Assembly (NCBI RefSeq): GCF_000004195.4
Contig: NC_030684.2
Location: forward strand, 64,849,892 to 64,913,891
DNA: 64,000 nt
Source: Xenopus tropicalis
Lineage: Eukaryota > Chordata > Amphibia > Anura > Pipidae
Direction of reading: 5' to 3'
A program made the translations under genes and the position numbers. Below, one piece after another: positions 49,525-61,729 of the stretch; within the stretch, counting starts at the first letter, position 1, and each line of letters begins with the position of its first letter. The notes beneath the pieces were generated by a model. It was not told the DNA's origin. It did not search any database and saw only the letters and a list, made by a program, of their open reading frames with translations.

Positions 49525-49590
49525 CTGCTTACATGAATACTGCTTAGAAAAAAATTATCCTTTTTTTCTAAGCAGTATTCATGTAAGCAG
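49525..49590. repeat. perfect 30-bp hairpin
   Basis: Arms 49,525-49,554 and 49,561-49,590 are exact inverses (left arm starts CTGCTTACATGAATACTGCT), with a 6-base loop TTATCC. It lies just beyond the Penelope remnant. Not part of any element recognised here. Confidence 0.93.
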
Positions 49591-52033
49591 TCTTACATTT
49601 ATACTTAATGGTATGGGTTTTGATACAACTTTACCCTGCATCTTAATGAAAGTAAAATTTGCATATATCCTACTGTTAGCTTTACTCATGAAATGGATTG
49701 CACTCTGTATGGGTATTGTGCTTTGGGAGTGGGTCCTGGTATGGTACACTCCTGAGAGGGTTTAAATAGTTTGTTTGTGGTTACCAGGCAGGCCTGGGAA
49801 AGGGCAAGAGAAGACCCAAAATGTTCCCTGGTCTTTGACCTTAATGATACACATTTTTTTTCTTTTGCAAATGGAATTGCTGCAGCATGCTCTACGTTAC
49901 ATATCCAGAACAAGGGCTGTACGTTGACTTTTGTTTTGCTATGCATTCCATCATGGCACCTGTCATAAATGCAGCTGACAGCAGTGCACATGGTGCGGCT
50001 TAAGGCTTGTGAGAGCCTTATGTTATTTACAGTGACATCTGTGTTTGTGACCCCCAGCATTGCCATGGATGCTGCCCTGATAGCAATGTCCATAGTTAAT
50101 CTAAGGATACACTGTATATGTAAAGTGACCATACTGTAGATTATGGAATAATGTCCCCTTATTGTAAAATATGACGAATCACCGACCATGGTGAGGCTAA
50201 AAGCCTAATGCTTTTATACAGGTCAAATGACTCTGGGCTAACTTCTATTATCCACATAGTTAACAACAGGAGGTGCATTTTTTCTTTTTATAATACATAT
50301 GTTTTAGTAAGTCGTGTGGTACAAATTACATCTCTAAGCAATAAGGATATACTTTGCAGTTCAGTCTTTGATATGAAAATGTCACATGACATAACCATTA
50401 ACTGGTTACACCTATTCTGAGTGTTGGAGGCCATATTGCTGCACCCTATAAAATTAATGGCTCAGTTGCTATTATCTCAAATGACAAATTAGAATAATTG
50501 ACCTCCAATCCTACTAATCACATCACCTAAAAAGTGCAGCTTTTGGAGTTTCAGGTCAGCAGATTTTCCCCAATACTAATTCTGACAGGGGTCATGGGCA
50601 GAACATAAGTTTTGTTTTTAATGGCCATTAATTACATTTATAAAAAAAACTGAATCATATGAGCTGATCATCCTGTGTGGCCAACTTTAACCATCCTGAG
50701 AATCCAGTTTACACATGTGTTTCCATACCCCATTCTCTATTTATGTTTTACTGTGGACAGCTGTTAGAATCACATTGTTTGTCTACAGAGCCATTTCCAT
50801 TTCCTTTCTCCTGTACTCCAACACATCTTGCTCTGAAAGCTAGATAGTAAACAAGCATCTTTTGTGCATCCCATGTGGTCCATTCACACACTGTGAGAAG
50901 CAACAACTGGGCAAAGGCTTTTGTATTGGAGGTTTTTGCACTTGAAATGACAGTATGGGGGGTGATTTGTTAATTTCAATTTTTTGCTTGATACTTATTA
51001 AGCACAAAAAATCTGAAAAACTTTGTAATGAGCTTGTAAAAGCATATAAAAGTTTACAGGTTAAAGTAGAAGTCAATATGAGCTAGGCAAAATGTAAACG
51101 GTTTTTAAATTCAAGATTTTTGAGTTTTGCTATTTTTTTGTATTGTTAAGTTGTAGACCAAAGAAATTAGAATGCAGATTTGATTCATTCAATGTGTTCC
51201 ACAGCTTGGTTTCATCAAGTTTTTTTATACTCAGATTTAATAAAAATGGAAACATTTAAGTTTGGTAAAAATTCAACTTTATTTCAATTGAAAAAAACTC
51301 ATTCAATTCCCAAATTTAAAAATTAATAAATAAGCCTTTGTATGTGCTTATGTGAGAGCTGTGTTTTGTAGTACTGTAGTGTTGCTGATGTAAGCACATT
51401 TGAAGAATGGAGATGACAGTTCCAATACACCCAAAAGGCTTCACTATTTTAGAGCAATTAAAAGTTCTGACAATGTTGGAGAATGGGACCAGTAACAAAA
51501 AATAAAACATTTAGGGTGAGTAGAAAAGGACACTGACAACAGTTTGATCATAAAAACAAAATATTGATCACAATAATCCAAACAAGGATTCCTTGTAAAT
51601 AGTGGCCAGTGGAACAGCTGGTAGCTGGCTAGCTGTCATCCCATCGCCTTCATTGTCTTTAATTTCACACCTTTCAGAGTCTATTATTCACACAGCCTGG
51701 GCAACATTTCCTGCTGCCACTTTTATGACTGCCTTATATAACTGACACAAAAATGGTTTCTGCCAAATCTAAAGGCATAGTTCTGGTTCAGTAGCATCAT
51801 AGTAATTATAAAATATCACTGTAAAAACACAATCACACAACAATAAATAAAACTGTTGAGAAACAGTCAATAGTTCATATCTGGTGTCTGCTACTAGTAA
51901 TTTGGGTTTTATACACATATTCTGTGGTCATCTAAAAGATCTTGTATAAAAATGAAAAATAAGCATGAATCATTTCCAGAATACAAAGAATTTTTATTCT
52001 GGTTATTTGCCAAGGATAAGGGGTATGTATGTA
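49591..52033. other. intergenic, no gene seen
   Basis: Moderately AT-rich. The 167-codon minus-strand frame at 49,686-50,189 was examined and shows no family resemblance. No elements recognised apart from low-complexity A/T tracts. Confidence 0.4.
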
Positions 52034-53444
52034 CAGTGGTGTGAAAAACTATTTGCCCCCTTCCTGATTTCTTATTCTTTTGCATGTTTGTCACACAAAA
52101 TGTTTCTGATCATCAAACACATTTAACTATTAATCAAAGATAACACAAGTAAACACAAAATGCAGTTTTTAAATGAGGGTTTTTATTATTTAGGGAGAAA
52201 AAAAATCCAAACCTACATGGCCCTGTGTGAAAAAGGAATTGCCCCCTGAACCTAATAACTGGTTGGGCCACCCTTAGCAGCAATAACTGCAATCAAGCGT
52301 TTGCGATAACTTGCAACGAGTCTTTTACAGCGCTCTGGAGGAATTTTGGCCCACTCATCTTTACAGAATTGTTGTAATTCAGCTTTATTTGAGGGTTTTC
52401 TAGCATGAACTGCCTTTTTAAGGTCATGCCACAACATCTCAATAGGATTCAGGTCAGGACTTTGACTAGGCCACTCCAAAGTCTTCATTTTGTTTTTCTT
52501 CAGCCATTCAGAGGTGGATTTGCTGGTGTGTTTTGGGTCATTGCCCTGCTGCAGCACCCAAGATCGCTTCAGCTTGAGTTGACGAACAGATGGCCGGACA
52601 TTCTCCTTCAGGATTTTTTGGTAGACAAATCATTGAGATGTTTTTTAGCAAAATTGAGACGAGCCATAATGTTCTTTTTGCTTAAAAGTGGTTTGCGCCT
52701 TGGAAATCTGCCATGCAGGCCGTTTTTGCAAAGTCTCTTTCTTATGGTGGAGTCGTGAACACTGACCTTAATTGAGGCAAGTGAGGCCTGTAGTTCTTTA
52801 GATGTTGTCCTGGGGTCTTTTGTGGCCTCTCGGATGAGTTGTCTCTGCGCTCTTGGGGTAATTTTGGTCGGCCGGCCACTCCTGGGTAGGTTCACCACTG
52901 TTCCATGTTTTTGCCATTTGTGGATAATGGCTCTCACTGTGGTTCGCTGGAGTCCCAAAGCTTTAGAAAAGGCTTTATAACCTTTACCAGACTGATAGAT
53001 CTCAATTACTTTTGTTCTCATTTGTTCCTGAATTTCTTTGGATCTTGGCATGATGTCTAGCTTTTGAGGTGCTTTTGGTCTACTTCTCTGTGTCAGGTAG
53101 CTCCTATTTAAGTGATTTCTTGATTGAAACAGGTGTGGCAGTAATCAGGCCTGGGGGTGACTACAGAAATTGATATTGAAATTGAAAATTGAAATTGATA
53201 AACCACAGTTAAGTTATTTTTTAACAAGGGGGGGCAATCACTTTTTCACACGGGGCCATGTAGATTTGGAGTTTTTTTTCTCCCTTAATAACATGAACCT
53301 TCATTTAAAAACTGCATTTTGTGTTCAATTATGTTATCTTTGACTAATAGTTAACGGTTTTTGATGAGCAGAAACATTTAAGTGTGACAAACATGCAAAA
53401 GAATAAGAAATCAGGAAGGGGGCAAATAGTTTTTCACACCACTG
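52034..53444 (-). mobile_element. Tc1/mariner transposon, copy 2 (internally deleted)
   Basis: 1411 bp, the same family as 22,349-23,977, in reverse orientation. Same CAGTGGTGTGAAAAACTATT ends and TA on each side. About 220 bp shorter than copy 1 because of a deletion inside the transposase gene. Confidence 0.95.
52252..53051 (-). pseudogene. Tc1-type transposase, deleted
   Basis: Minus strand from ATG 53,051. The N-terminal DNA-binding part is well kept, including the S-G-R-P motif that copy 1 has lost. After H-L-N-D (about residue 141) some 75 codons are missing, including the first catalytic Asp, and the frame is shifted to a stop. The downstream part (from 52,557) continues in another frame; its second catalytic Asp is Gly (Q-Q-G-N-D-P). 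The third (Glu in N-P-I-E) remains. The C-terminus is the normal one, I-A-V-I-A-A-K-G-G-P-T-S-Y. Inactive. Confidence 0.93.
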
Positions 53445-54481
53445 TATATCTTTATCTACAGGAAATTCAGAATCATATAATTCAATTTGTTTTCCTGGTT
53501 AATGTAACATTTGCAACAATTGCTTTTCATTGTAATTGTCCCTTGAGTAAGCCAGACTGACACAACTATTACCTGAAAATCACCCACAGAATTGTATATA
53601 TATATGCAGTATGGTTGTTTCCCACTGATCGCAATGGAAAGCAATAAATAATTTTGGTGCATAGATTTCTGTGTTTTTCATAAACTTATTTTTATGAATT
53701 GCTCTCTCATTGATGAGAGAATAGTGAGGAGTAAATTGATTATTTTAGTATTTAATTTAATTATTTCCATAAGATAAAGCTTGTGTTACATTTCCTTTTT
53801 AATAACACTTCCTCTTTAATAAAAGGCATGTGAAATATTTGAGTTTTGATATGGTTGCTCTTCTTCACTCTTTCACTGGGTTTCACTGGGTTGCCTTGGT
53901 ATTTATGCAAACTCAACCTTTTTTAAAGACTGATCTATTGGGGATACTATTCTAATCTACTAATCCCACTACTTGCCTTCCCCACCAACCACAATGAAGA
54001 ACAGCTTAAAGCACATTCTGAGTTTTCTTGCCAAAGGAGTTATCAGGCCTTCCATTTCTTCAGCCAGAGACAAAATAATTTTTGTAGAGAAAAATGTTCA
54101 CCCATAGGCCTTGGGTAGACAATAGAGAAATCAGAAAGATCAATATTAAGAACAGATACCCTCTCTACCTTTTGCAGAGCTTTTTTGTGCCAGAGGGGAT
54201 GCCACAATTTTCTTTGAGCTTTACCTTTTGGCTGTCCTTTTTTGTAGTCATGTTGTACTGATGTGTGGTTAGCTGGATGATCTTGATATTTTGAGTAGCG
54301 GGCCATAAAGAGGCAGAATAGCAGGCTGTTAATTAGAAAAACATAAAGAGGGTCAGTTTAAGCATTGCATAGCATAGTTCCATCAATAACATACTAAAGC
54401 TGAAAAGAGTGTACTTTCTTTTAAAGCAGTCTTACTATACAGTATCTTCCATCTGAACCAGCAGTACCCAGGGACAGTTTG
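53445..54481. other. intergenic; possible retroelement ORF1 trace
   Basis: The minus-strand 87-codon frame at 54,306-54,043 begins M-A-R-Y-S-K-Y-Q-D-H and is lysine/glutamine-rich; it could be the N-terminal piece of an L1/Tx1-type ORF1, but the evidence is thin. Otherwise nothing recognised. Confidence 0.3.
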
Positions 54482-54760
54482 CAGTCCTGGGCCAAGCTGG
54501 CCAGGCACCGAAGGCAACCCAGCCAGCCCCCTTGTCCCCAGCCAGCCCCTCCCTCGCATCCTTGTGTGCGAGCGCGAATGAACAGGTGAGCACATGCGTG
54601 CTGATGCAACATTAGGCAGGGGGTTAAAATGAGCAACAGGCTGTGGGGAAAAAGGGCCTGGACTAACTGCAGGTGACAGAAGAAGTACATGCCTAGGCCC
54701 CCACCACTGTTGTGCCCTGAATGGGCCTCTACTGCCTACCCTTAATTCCGGCCCTGGCAG
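54482..54760. mobile_element. MITE, same family as 6,361-6,631
   Basis: Begins CAGTCCTGGGCCAAGCTGG and ends AATTCCGGCCCTG. About 75-80 percent similar by eye to the copy in V2R intron 4. Confidence 0.65.
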
Positions 54761-56775
54761 TTTGGTGCATCCTTGGCTTAGGGGAACTGTTTTTACATTG
54801 TTCAAATACCCTTACTTACTTAAACACTCCCATAGAGAATTTGATTCAAAGAATCTCATTTATTTTGCATCATTTTTTACATATTCTGTCTTTTTTGCTC
54901 ATCAAGTGTTAACCTTTAAAGATACTGTGGTTAAGATTCTCAGAATGACTGTATTTATTCATTTGAGTGGGTTATATATTTTTTTATATAGTTTCAAGTT
55001 TAACCTCAGCCTTATAATGATAAATTAATCTCAATTCAGGTTTTAAAATGACCACGGTCTTTAACCATCATATTTGTTTTGTTGTTGGAGTTGTTTCACA
55101 CATTCAGTGTAGATGTGCGTACAGACTATTATACAGTCTGAACAGCAATATTATATTATTCCAGTTAAATAACGTTATCAAATAAATAGGTGCTTAATGG
55201 TAAACTGCTTAAAACGTGTTGGGTTTTATATAAGATAATACCAAGGGCCAATTTATCAATGGTCAACATGAAAATTTAGTTTAATTTTGATCAATTAAAA
55301 AAATGGTATTTCTCATATATGCTTTGAAAGTATCCCTCAAATACCGTATTGCAAATGAGCTATTTGCATATTACTATATGCATAATCTGTATATACTATA
55401 TATTTGTATATGCATATTCTGTTTTCTTACAGTGCAACAGGGCTTCATATTATGAAGGTGAGGCCATAAATGCAGTTCAGGGGGCACTTCTGCCATGAGG
55501 CAAGTTAAGATTCTTGTCTCAGGCCACAGTGCCCAGTGGGTTACCACAGATGACAAAAGCTGCTACTGGTAACTTTAAAAGGCAAAATTCTGGTTATAAT
55601 TAGAATTTCCTCTGTTCGAGAGAAGAAAGTGCAATTGCAATCTCAGCACTATGTGTGTCCCCTCCTTGCCCCTCTGACATTAGAAAAGAAGACTGCATTG
55701 AAAAGGCCACCTCGGGCAGCACAGGGGCCAGGATCGCCCTTGGGCTTTTTGCATATTACTCCAATAACAGATTCCAGTAAGTGTATTGGTAATATTTTAA
55801 TAAGACTGTGGAGCAGCAGAGCCTTATATGAAAATAAATTGCTACATGTGACCAGATTTGAATAAAGTACTAATGATAAAGCAAGCATTTGCCAGTAGAT
55901 CCGTATACAAACCCTGTGCAGTCTGCGTTGGCTTTGTTTAGCTTTGGACTAAAGGCGCTTGCTATGATGTCAGCTTGAACCTGAGTAAAATAACAGCGCA
56001 GTAAAGCGCAAAACATTGGTTGGTGAATGGCATAATGAATTAAGGTCCTGTGCCAACCCCCAGCCTGCCAACTGTGCATGTGCAAAGTTGTGTGTGACGT
56101 CACTTCCACCTGTGATACGCTACCATGGCCCAGGTACCCCTCACCTCCCCCCAACTCAGCCACTGCATTTGAACAACAAAGCTCTGGCGGATGCTGGGGG
56201 AATTCTTTTTTAATTTATTTTAGTTTATCATATAGCCACCCAAGGACCAATCCCCTGAAGCTGCAATCAGACACATGCCCTCAGGTGCCTATAAATAAAT
56301 ATGTTCCCGATAATAACTGACACACAAACAAAACTATACAGCAGGTTTCTGTACTAAAGTGAACTAAAGCTTAAAGGGACACTAAACCCTGCTGAATTGC
56401 TCAACCAAACTTTACCCAGAATAATGTAACATATACCGAAGGGTGAGGCATGATGAGAGCTGTAGTCCAGCAACATCAGTTATATTCTTAAAGCAATATT
56501 GCACAATAAAACTTTTTAGGCTCTCCAGTGCCAGTGGCAGCCTTGAAATGCAAAAAAACGAGAATCTGATCTGTATAAATTTGGCTCCCTGTTCTTTGTT
56601 TCTGTAGTTGGAGTTGGGAGCATTAAGCACAGTTTCCCAGCACTGAACAAGTCTGTACTTTATCCCCATGTCTGATTCCAGCGTCATATAATGAAGGGAA
56701 ACTGACATAATTATCGCTAAATTTAAGAAAGCAGCAAGATGCCTGACATAGTGCTGGGAATCAGCATTCTCATTC
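54761..56775. other. intergenic, no gene seen
   Basis: AT-rich with scattered repeat pieces: 55,245-55,270 (GGGCCAATTTATCAATG end of a MITE) and 56,370-56,400 (TTAAAGGGACACTAAACCC, left end of a T2-type MITE). No convincing coding region. Confidence 0.4.
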
Positions 56776-56948
56776 AGGCCCGGATTTGTGGCGAGGCCAC
56801 AAAGGCCCGGGCCTAGGGCGGCACAAATTTAGGGGCGGCATGCCCCCCCACCGCAATAAAATGTGTACGTTTGCGCATGCGCACACGGGGGGGGCTTAGG
56901 GGCGACCAATGGGGGTGGCCTAGGGGCGCCGGAAGGACAAATCCAACG
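56776..56948. mobile_element. GC-rich MITE, AGGCCCGGATTTGTGG family
   Basis: Starts AGGCCCGGATTTGTGGCGAG and ends near GGACAAATCC. Related to 11,926-12,145. Confidence 0.6.
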
Positions 56949-57412
56949 CTGTTCTCATTGGTCAGTTCTCTTGCATCTATAATTACGTTTTGTATAATTA
57001 CGTCAGTAGAATTCTCATTGGTGAATTGTTTATCATCACCTTCTATAGAGAACTAGGGGGGTGCAGTGGGACAGCTTTACGGCTGGGTTTAGTGTGCCTA
57101 TAACTAAAGAAGTAGGTTAGAAATGGTGTACATTTTGCTTTTGTTTTATATACCAGCCCACGGCAACCACAGCCCTTTAGCAGGGAAGGTCTGTGCCTCC
57201 AAAGATGCCCCAGTAGCTCCCAATCTTCTTTTCTGCTGATTCTCTGCACATTCTCTGTGCTGCTGTCAGTTACTGAGCTTAGGGACCAACTCGCAATATA
57301 CTGTATATATAGAATATAAATGTAACAGTATAAGGCTGATTAGTAATTAATGCAGATAATTTGCAAGAACCCCTCAGGTTATCCTCTCAACAACTGTCCA
57401 GAACACACTATG
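56949..57412. other. intergenic, no gene seen
   Basis: Repeated phrase AATTCTCATTGGTGAATTG / GTTCTCATTGGTCAGTTC at 56,950-57,030. Nothing else recognised. Confidence 0.35.
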
Positions 57413-57766
57413 GGGGAGATTTACTAATCCACGAACGGTCCGAAGGCGTTTTTTCGTAATGATCGGTATTTTTGAGACTTTTTCGTATGTCCCGCGTTTT
57501 TTTTGTCGCTGTCGTGACTTTTTTGTATGTTTTCCGCGACTTTTTCGTCGCCACAAAATCGGATTGGTTTTTCCGCCGTTTACTAGCGCTCAATACAAAA
57601 AATTTGCAACGGTGACAAAATAGTTGTGCAAAATACGATAAAGTCATGATGGCGACAAAAAAGTTGCGACAAATATGAAAAATCGCGACGGTGACGAAAA
57701 AGTTTCATTTCCAATACGATTTTTTCCCTTTCGGGATTCGGATTCGGGGATTAGTAAATCTGCCCC
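57413..57766. mobile_element. MITE related to the hairpin MITE at 46,197
   Basis: Ends GGGGGAGATTTACTAATCCACGAA and the inverse TTAGTAAATCTGCCCC. Shares TTTTTCGTAATGATCGGTAT with 46,246-46,265. More decayed than that copy. Confidence 0.75.
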
Positions 57767-58970
57767 TATGTCACATACAATTTCCAGGATGGGGAGCTCC
57801 TGTGATAAGTTTGAAATCCTGGATCATTGCTGCTATTAAGATGCTGAAACTTTAGGCTGGTACAGTAGGCTCAGTATAGAAAATATGGCATTTTTATCCA
57901 TACTCATTTTTAGGATTCTCCTTTAATTCATAGGTTATTTTTATTTAAAAATCATTCTCCTGCTCACAAGGCTTAAGAAAATCATGCTGCCTGGGCAGGT
58001 GTGTATAGCAGCCTTAACTCAAGGCACTAAGGTCACCATAGACCCCCTATACTTCTAGCTATGAATCTTATGAAAATCTTTTAAATTACTATGCAGCAAA
58101 CTTTGCTGAGGGTCGAAGGGTATGATAATTATATTGGGGGATGAGGAGCAGGAAAGGTGTTAGTGTTCCTTTAAAGAAATGCCGAGCATCTGCAGGGAGC
58201 AGCCAGATACCTGTAGTTACTGGTTTTTCAGTCACTGCATGTAATTAAATATAGTGTTCCCTCCTTGCAGGGGAAAGGGGGTACCATGCAATACCCTTTA
58301 AATCTTTTTTTATTTCTTATAATTGATTTTTTTTCACATATTTGTCTCACTTCGGCTTTAAAACAGGCAAAACATTTTACTGTTATTGTTACTTTCTGTT
58401 ATCTTTGTATTCAGTACTCTTCTTAGGGCGATGACACAGGCTTTTCTACTGCCACTACACATCTTTTACTGCCTCATGTGTATTCAGTCTCTATAAGAGA
58501 TTTACAAATGATCTAGGAAAGAAATAGCAGATGTATCTGTTCCTTATTACCACAATTTATAAAGTGTTGCTCTGTCTAGCAATTAGACTGCAAATTGATT
58601 TGTAGAACTAGGGACCTGAAGATTTTTTCAAGCCAAAGAATATGCGCTTTTATAGCTGAACTAGAAGCAGGAAGTACACAAACTTTCTGGTTTTAAAGTT
58701 TTAAGAGTCACAACCACATCCCCCAAGCTAAAGTGCAAGCCTTGTCATTTTGAACAATATTTTTGCAAGAAAAAGCTATAATGACACTGCAGTGCATGAA
58801 TCAGTTCATTGCCTGAATGTTTAAAGGGTAAGAATAACCACTTTTTAACATTCAGTTATACTTATGTTGAAAAAATGCAGAAATACAAAAAACACACAAA
58901 TAATTTAAATAAATATACATTTTACACAGATTCCTCAGAATCTACTATGATCTTCCCTCCGTCACCTCAA
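57767..58970. other. intergenic, no gene seen
   Basis: No coding or repeat signal strong enough to name. Confidence 0.4.
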
Positions 58971-59280
58971 GGCAGGGATCCACAACCTTTTATACCCGTG
59001 AGCCACATTCAAGTGGAAAAAGTGTTGGGGAGCAACACAAGTATGAAAATGGTTACTGGGGGTGCCAATGAGAACTAGAATTGCCTATTTGATAGCCCCT
59101 ATGTGGACTCACAGGCAAGAGAAGGCTCTGTTTGGCATTATACTTGGTTTTTATGCCTCCAAAACTTGCCTATTTACCAGGAATTCAAAAATAAGCACCT
59201 GCTTTAAAGCCACTGGGAGCAACATCCAAGGTGTTGGGGAGCAACATGTTGCCCCTGAGCCACTGGTTGGGGAACACTGC
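58971..59280 (+). mobile_element. dispersed repeat, uninterrupted copy
   Basis: About 310 bp from CAGGGATCCACAACC to GGTTGGGGAACACTGC. Same family as the split copy at 45,574-47,000, in opposite orientation, and useful as its unbroken reference. Confidence 0.7.
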
Positions 59281-59442
59281 ATTAAGGTGATGGATTCAGG
59301 GACAAGTCTAAAGATCCATCACTTTAACATGGAACACACTTCGAAATGGGTTGGGTGACTGTGCCAGCCAAAGGGGGAAATGGTACCAGCGAGCCAGAGT
59401 GCATCAATCAGTTCAGTAGGAGCCTGACCTCGTACAGCTTAC

Positions 59443-59963
59443 TTAAAGGAAAACTATACCCCCAAACAATGTAGGTCTCTATAAAAATATATTGCATAAA
59501 CAAGCTTATATGTAAAACCCTGCTTCATCTAAATAACCCATTTACATAAAATATAGTTTTTAGTAGTATGTGCCATTGGGTAATCCTAAATAGAAAATTG
59601 CCATTTAATTACCTCCTGGGATCATAGAATTCACAGTGCACATAAACAAGCCAAGGCACACATACATGCTAGGCCCCATCAGCCAATGAATGGACAGAGT
59701 TCTGCCTTTTGCTTCCACACTACTTCCTGTTACAGTTATATCTGTATTATATCTGGTCATGTGATCTCTGAGGGGAACACTCAGCCCATCACTAAATGGT
59801 GGCTCAAGGGAAAGGATGTAAAAGGGCAATGTTTACTGATATGTATATATATATATATATATATATTCTTTAGTAGATTCTTTAATAGGTCACTTAACAT
59901 AATATGTTAACATGTAATATCCATTGGTTAAGTATTCATTCTGGGGGTATAGTTTTCATTTAA
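59443..59963. mobile_element. T2-type MITE (TTAAAGGAAAACTATACCCCC)
   Basis: TTAAAGGAAAACTATACCCC at left and TGGGGGTATAGTTTTCATTTAA at right, TTAA both sides. Includes a (TA)n tract at about 59,842-59,867. Confidence 0.85.
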
Positions 59964-60210
59964 AAAAACTACTAAAGTCCTGGTGCTTTCTTGTATTTAT
60001 TTGCACAATGCACCTGCATTAGTAGTTATTGATGGTATCTCTCTAACATACAAACTTGCATTCTCTGGGGAAAAAGGCACCAGTTTCAGGAAACTATTTT
60101 AGTTATTTAAACCTACAGCTTAGACAGACTGATTTGCACTGATAATGCAATGTTTCAGGCTTCAATCAGCCCTTCATAAAGCTCACTTATATACTAATGT
60201 ATTTTACTCA

Positions 60211-60392
60211 CAGTGGCGCAAAAAAAAATCCTTTTAGGGGCCCTGCTCACAAGTGCATGCACGTCCACTGCTGATAGTTTGCAGCAGGTGCACAAACTTT
60301 TTGGAAACAGAGTGGCTATAGAGTAAGCAAACCCTGCAGTTGCGGGCCCCCCGGGGGGCATGTGGTCTGCTTCTTCTATAGTTACACCAGTG
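60211..60392. mobile_element. possible MITE (CAGTGGCG / ACACCAGTG ends)
   Basis: Begins CAGTGGCGCAAAAA and ends CTATAGTTACACCAGTG, imperfect inverses. GC-rich inside. Related phrase at 28,398-28,450. Confidence 0.45.
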
Positions 60393-61729
60393 CTCACTTA
60401 TGTACTTGAGCAGGATACTATAGCTTTCATTGGATTCTTATGTCCTGCTATTATATACAGTATGAGGATCTTCTTCATCTTACCTTTATTGTCAAACTGC
60501 ATTGAATCTAAGGAGAAATACACTTCTTGCATACAATTTAATTTATTTAGTTTTTGAAGAATTAAATATACAGCTCTCTTAGTCGATTTCTACCCACATT
60601 CTTCAAATCATTCAGTAGATAGTTAGATTTATTTATTCCTGAGGAACAATGAATGGTGCTATGAGCATGTCAAATATCCTGGTAGACAGCTCATTAGTGC
60701 TATCATTCTATCCCAACCTTAGGGACTTTTATTTTTATCGTCCAAGGTTTGGCTCTTTTGCTTTTCCTTGGTATCCATAGTGTCTGGAGCACTGTTTATG
60801 TATTGTTTATGGAGGGGGTATTCAACTCTGATAGGCAGTGGATGGAGTTGAGCCCCAGTAATAAGCAGTACAAAGTCCCAGTGATTGGGGGAACAGCAGC
60901 AGGAGTAGCAATAGTGGGCCCTGTTGGTTCTATGGATGAAAAGCAATACAGGTCATTTGCTATTATTAGGTATTGTATCCTTTTTAATGTTCCTGTACAA
61001 TGCCACAGCAAGTAAGTAATTACTAAGCCATGGCTGCAGCATATTGCTATTATGACTGCTGCACAACTGCAATTCTAGTCACCCTCTCGACATGCATGCC
61101 CACTTTGGGATGCTGGTACCTCTAGTGCTGCAGGAGCACTGAAACTTGACTTTCATTTGTCAAGTAATAGTCATGTCAACAGATTTGGAAGAAGATGGCT
61201 AAAACATTTATTCGTTGGAAATTTTCAAAACCACAGACCTCAGTTTTAATCTTTATTTATGCACTGCACTTCAACTATGTTAAAAATCAGATGTGTGGAA
61301 TAAATTAGTACATGGGTGCCGTGAACATTTTATGATATCTGCAAGTGCAGATCTGATAAACAAATATTTCCTCCAACAGATGGCAGAAATAAAAAAAGAA
61401 AGCAGAAGTTGGAAAAATTTTACATTTTTTGGGGCACAACAACAGATGTTGTTATTGGTGGTTAGCTGCTCTTTTAGTAGGTGCTCTGTAAGTGGAGTTA
61501 AAACACAGGAGATACAAACTAAAAGAGTTTAAAACAAGGTGGAAAGTTTATTTATTCTAGTTTTTTTTTTCTCCCTGGTTTTGTTTAACTGTTTTTCTAT
61601 AACTGGGAGAACGAGTGGCAGCAGGATTGAAGGTCTGCCACATGTATACAGATTTGGAACAACAGTTTCAAAGTGCTTACCTCTGATGTGGATGTGAGAC
61701 AATTGCCACTTTAGAGGCTTGTGCTAAAG
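60393..61729. other. intergenic, no gene seen
   Basis: No supported gene. Short frames at 60,749-61,015 and 61,293-61,532 have no family resemblance. Confidence 0.4.

Noticed and set aside
49686..50189. 167-codon minus-strand frame
   Set aside because: No recognisable domain, no good start context, and no splice partners; probably chance or a decayed repeat.
54043..54306. 87-codon frame starting M-A-R-Y-S-K
   Set aside because: A possible retroelement ORF1 start, but too short and without a following ORF2 to call.
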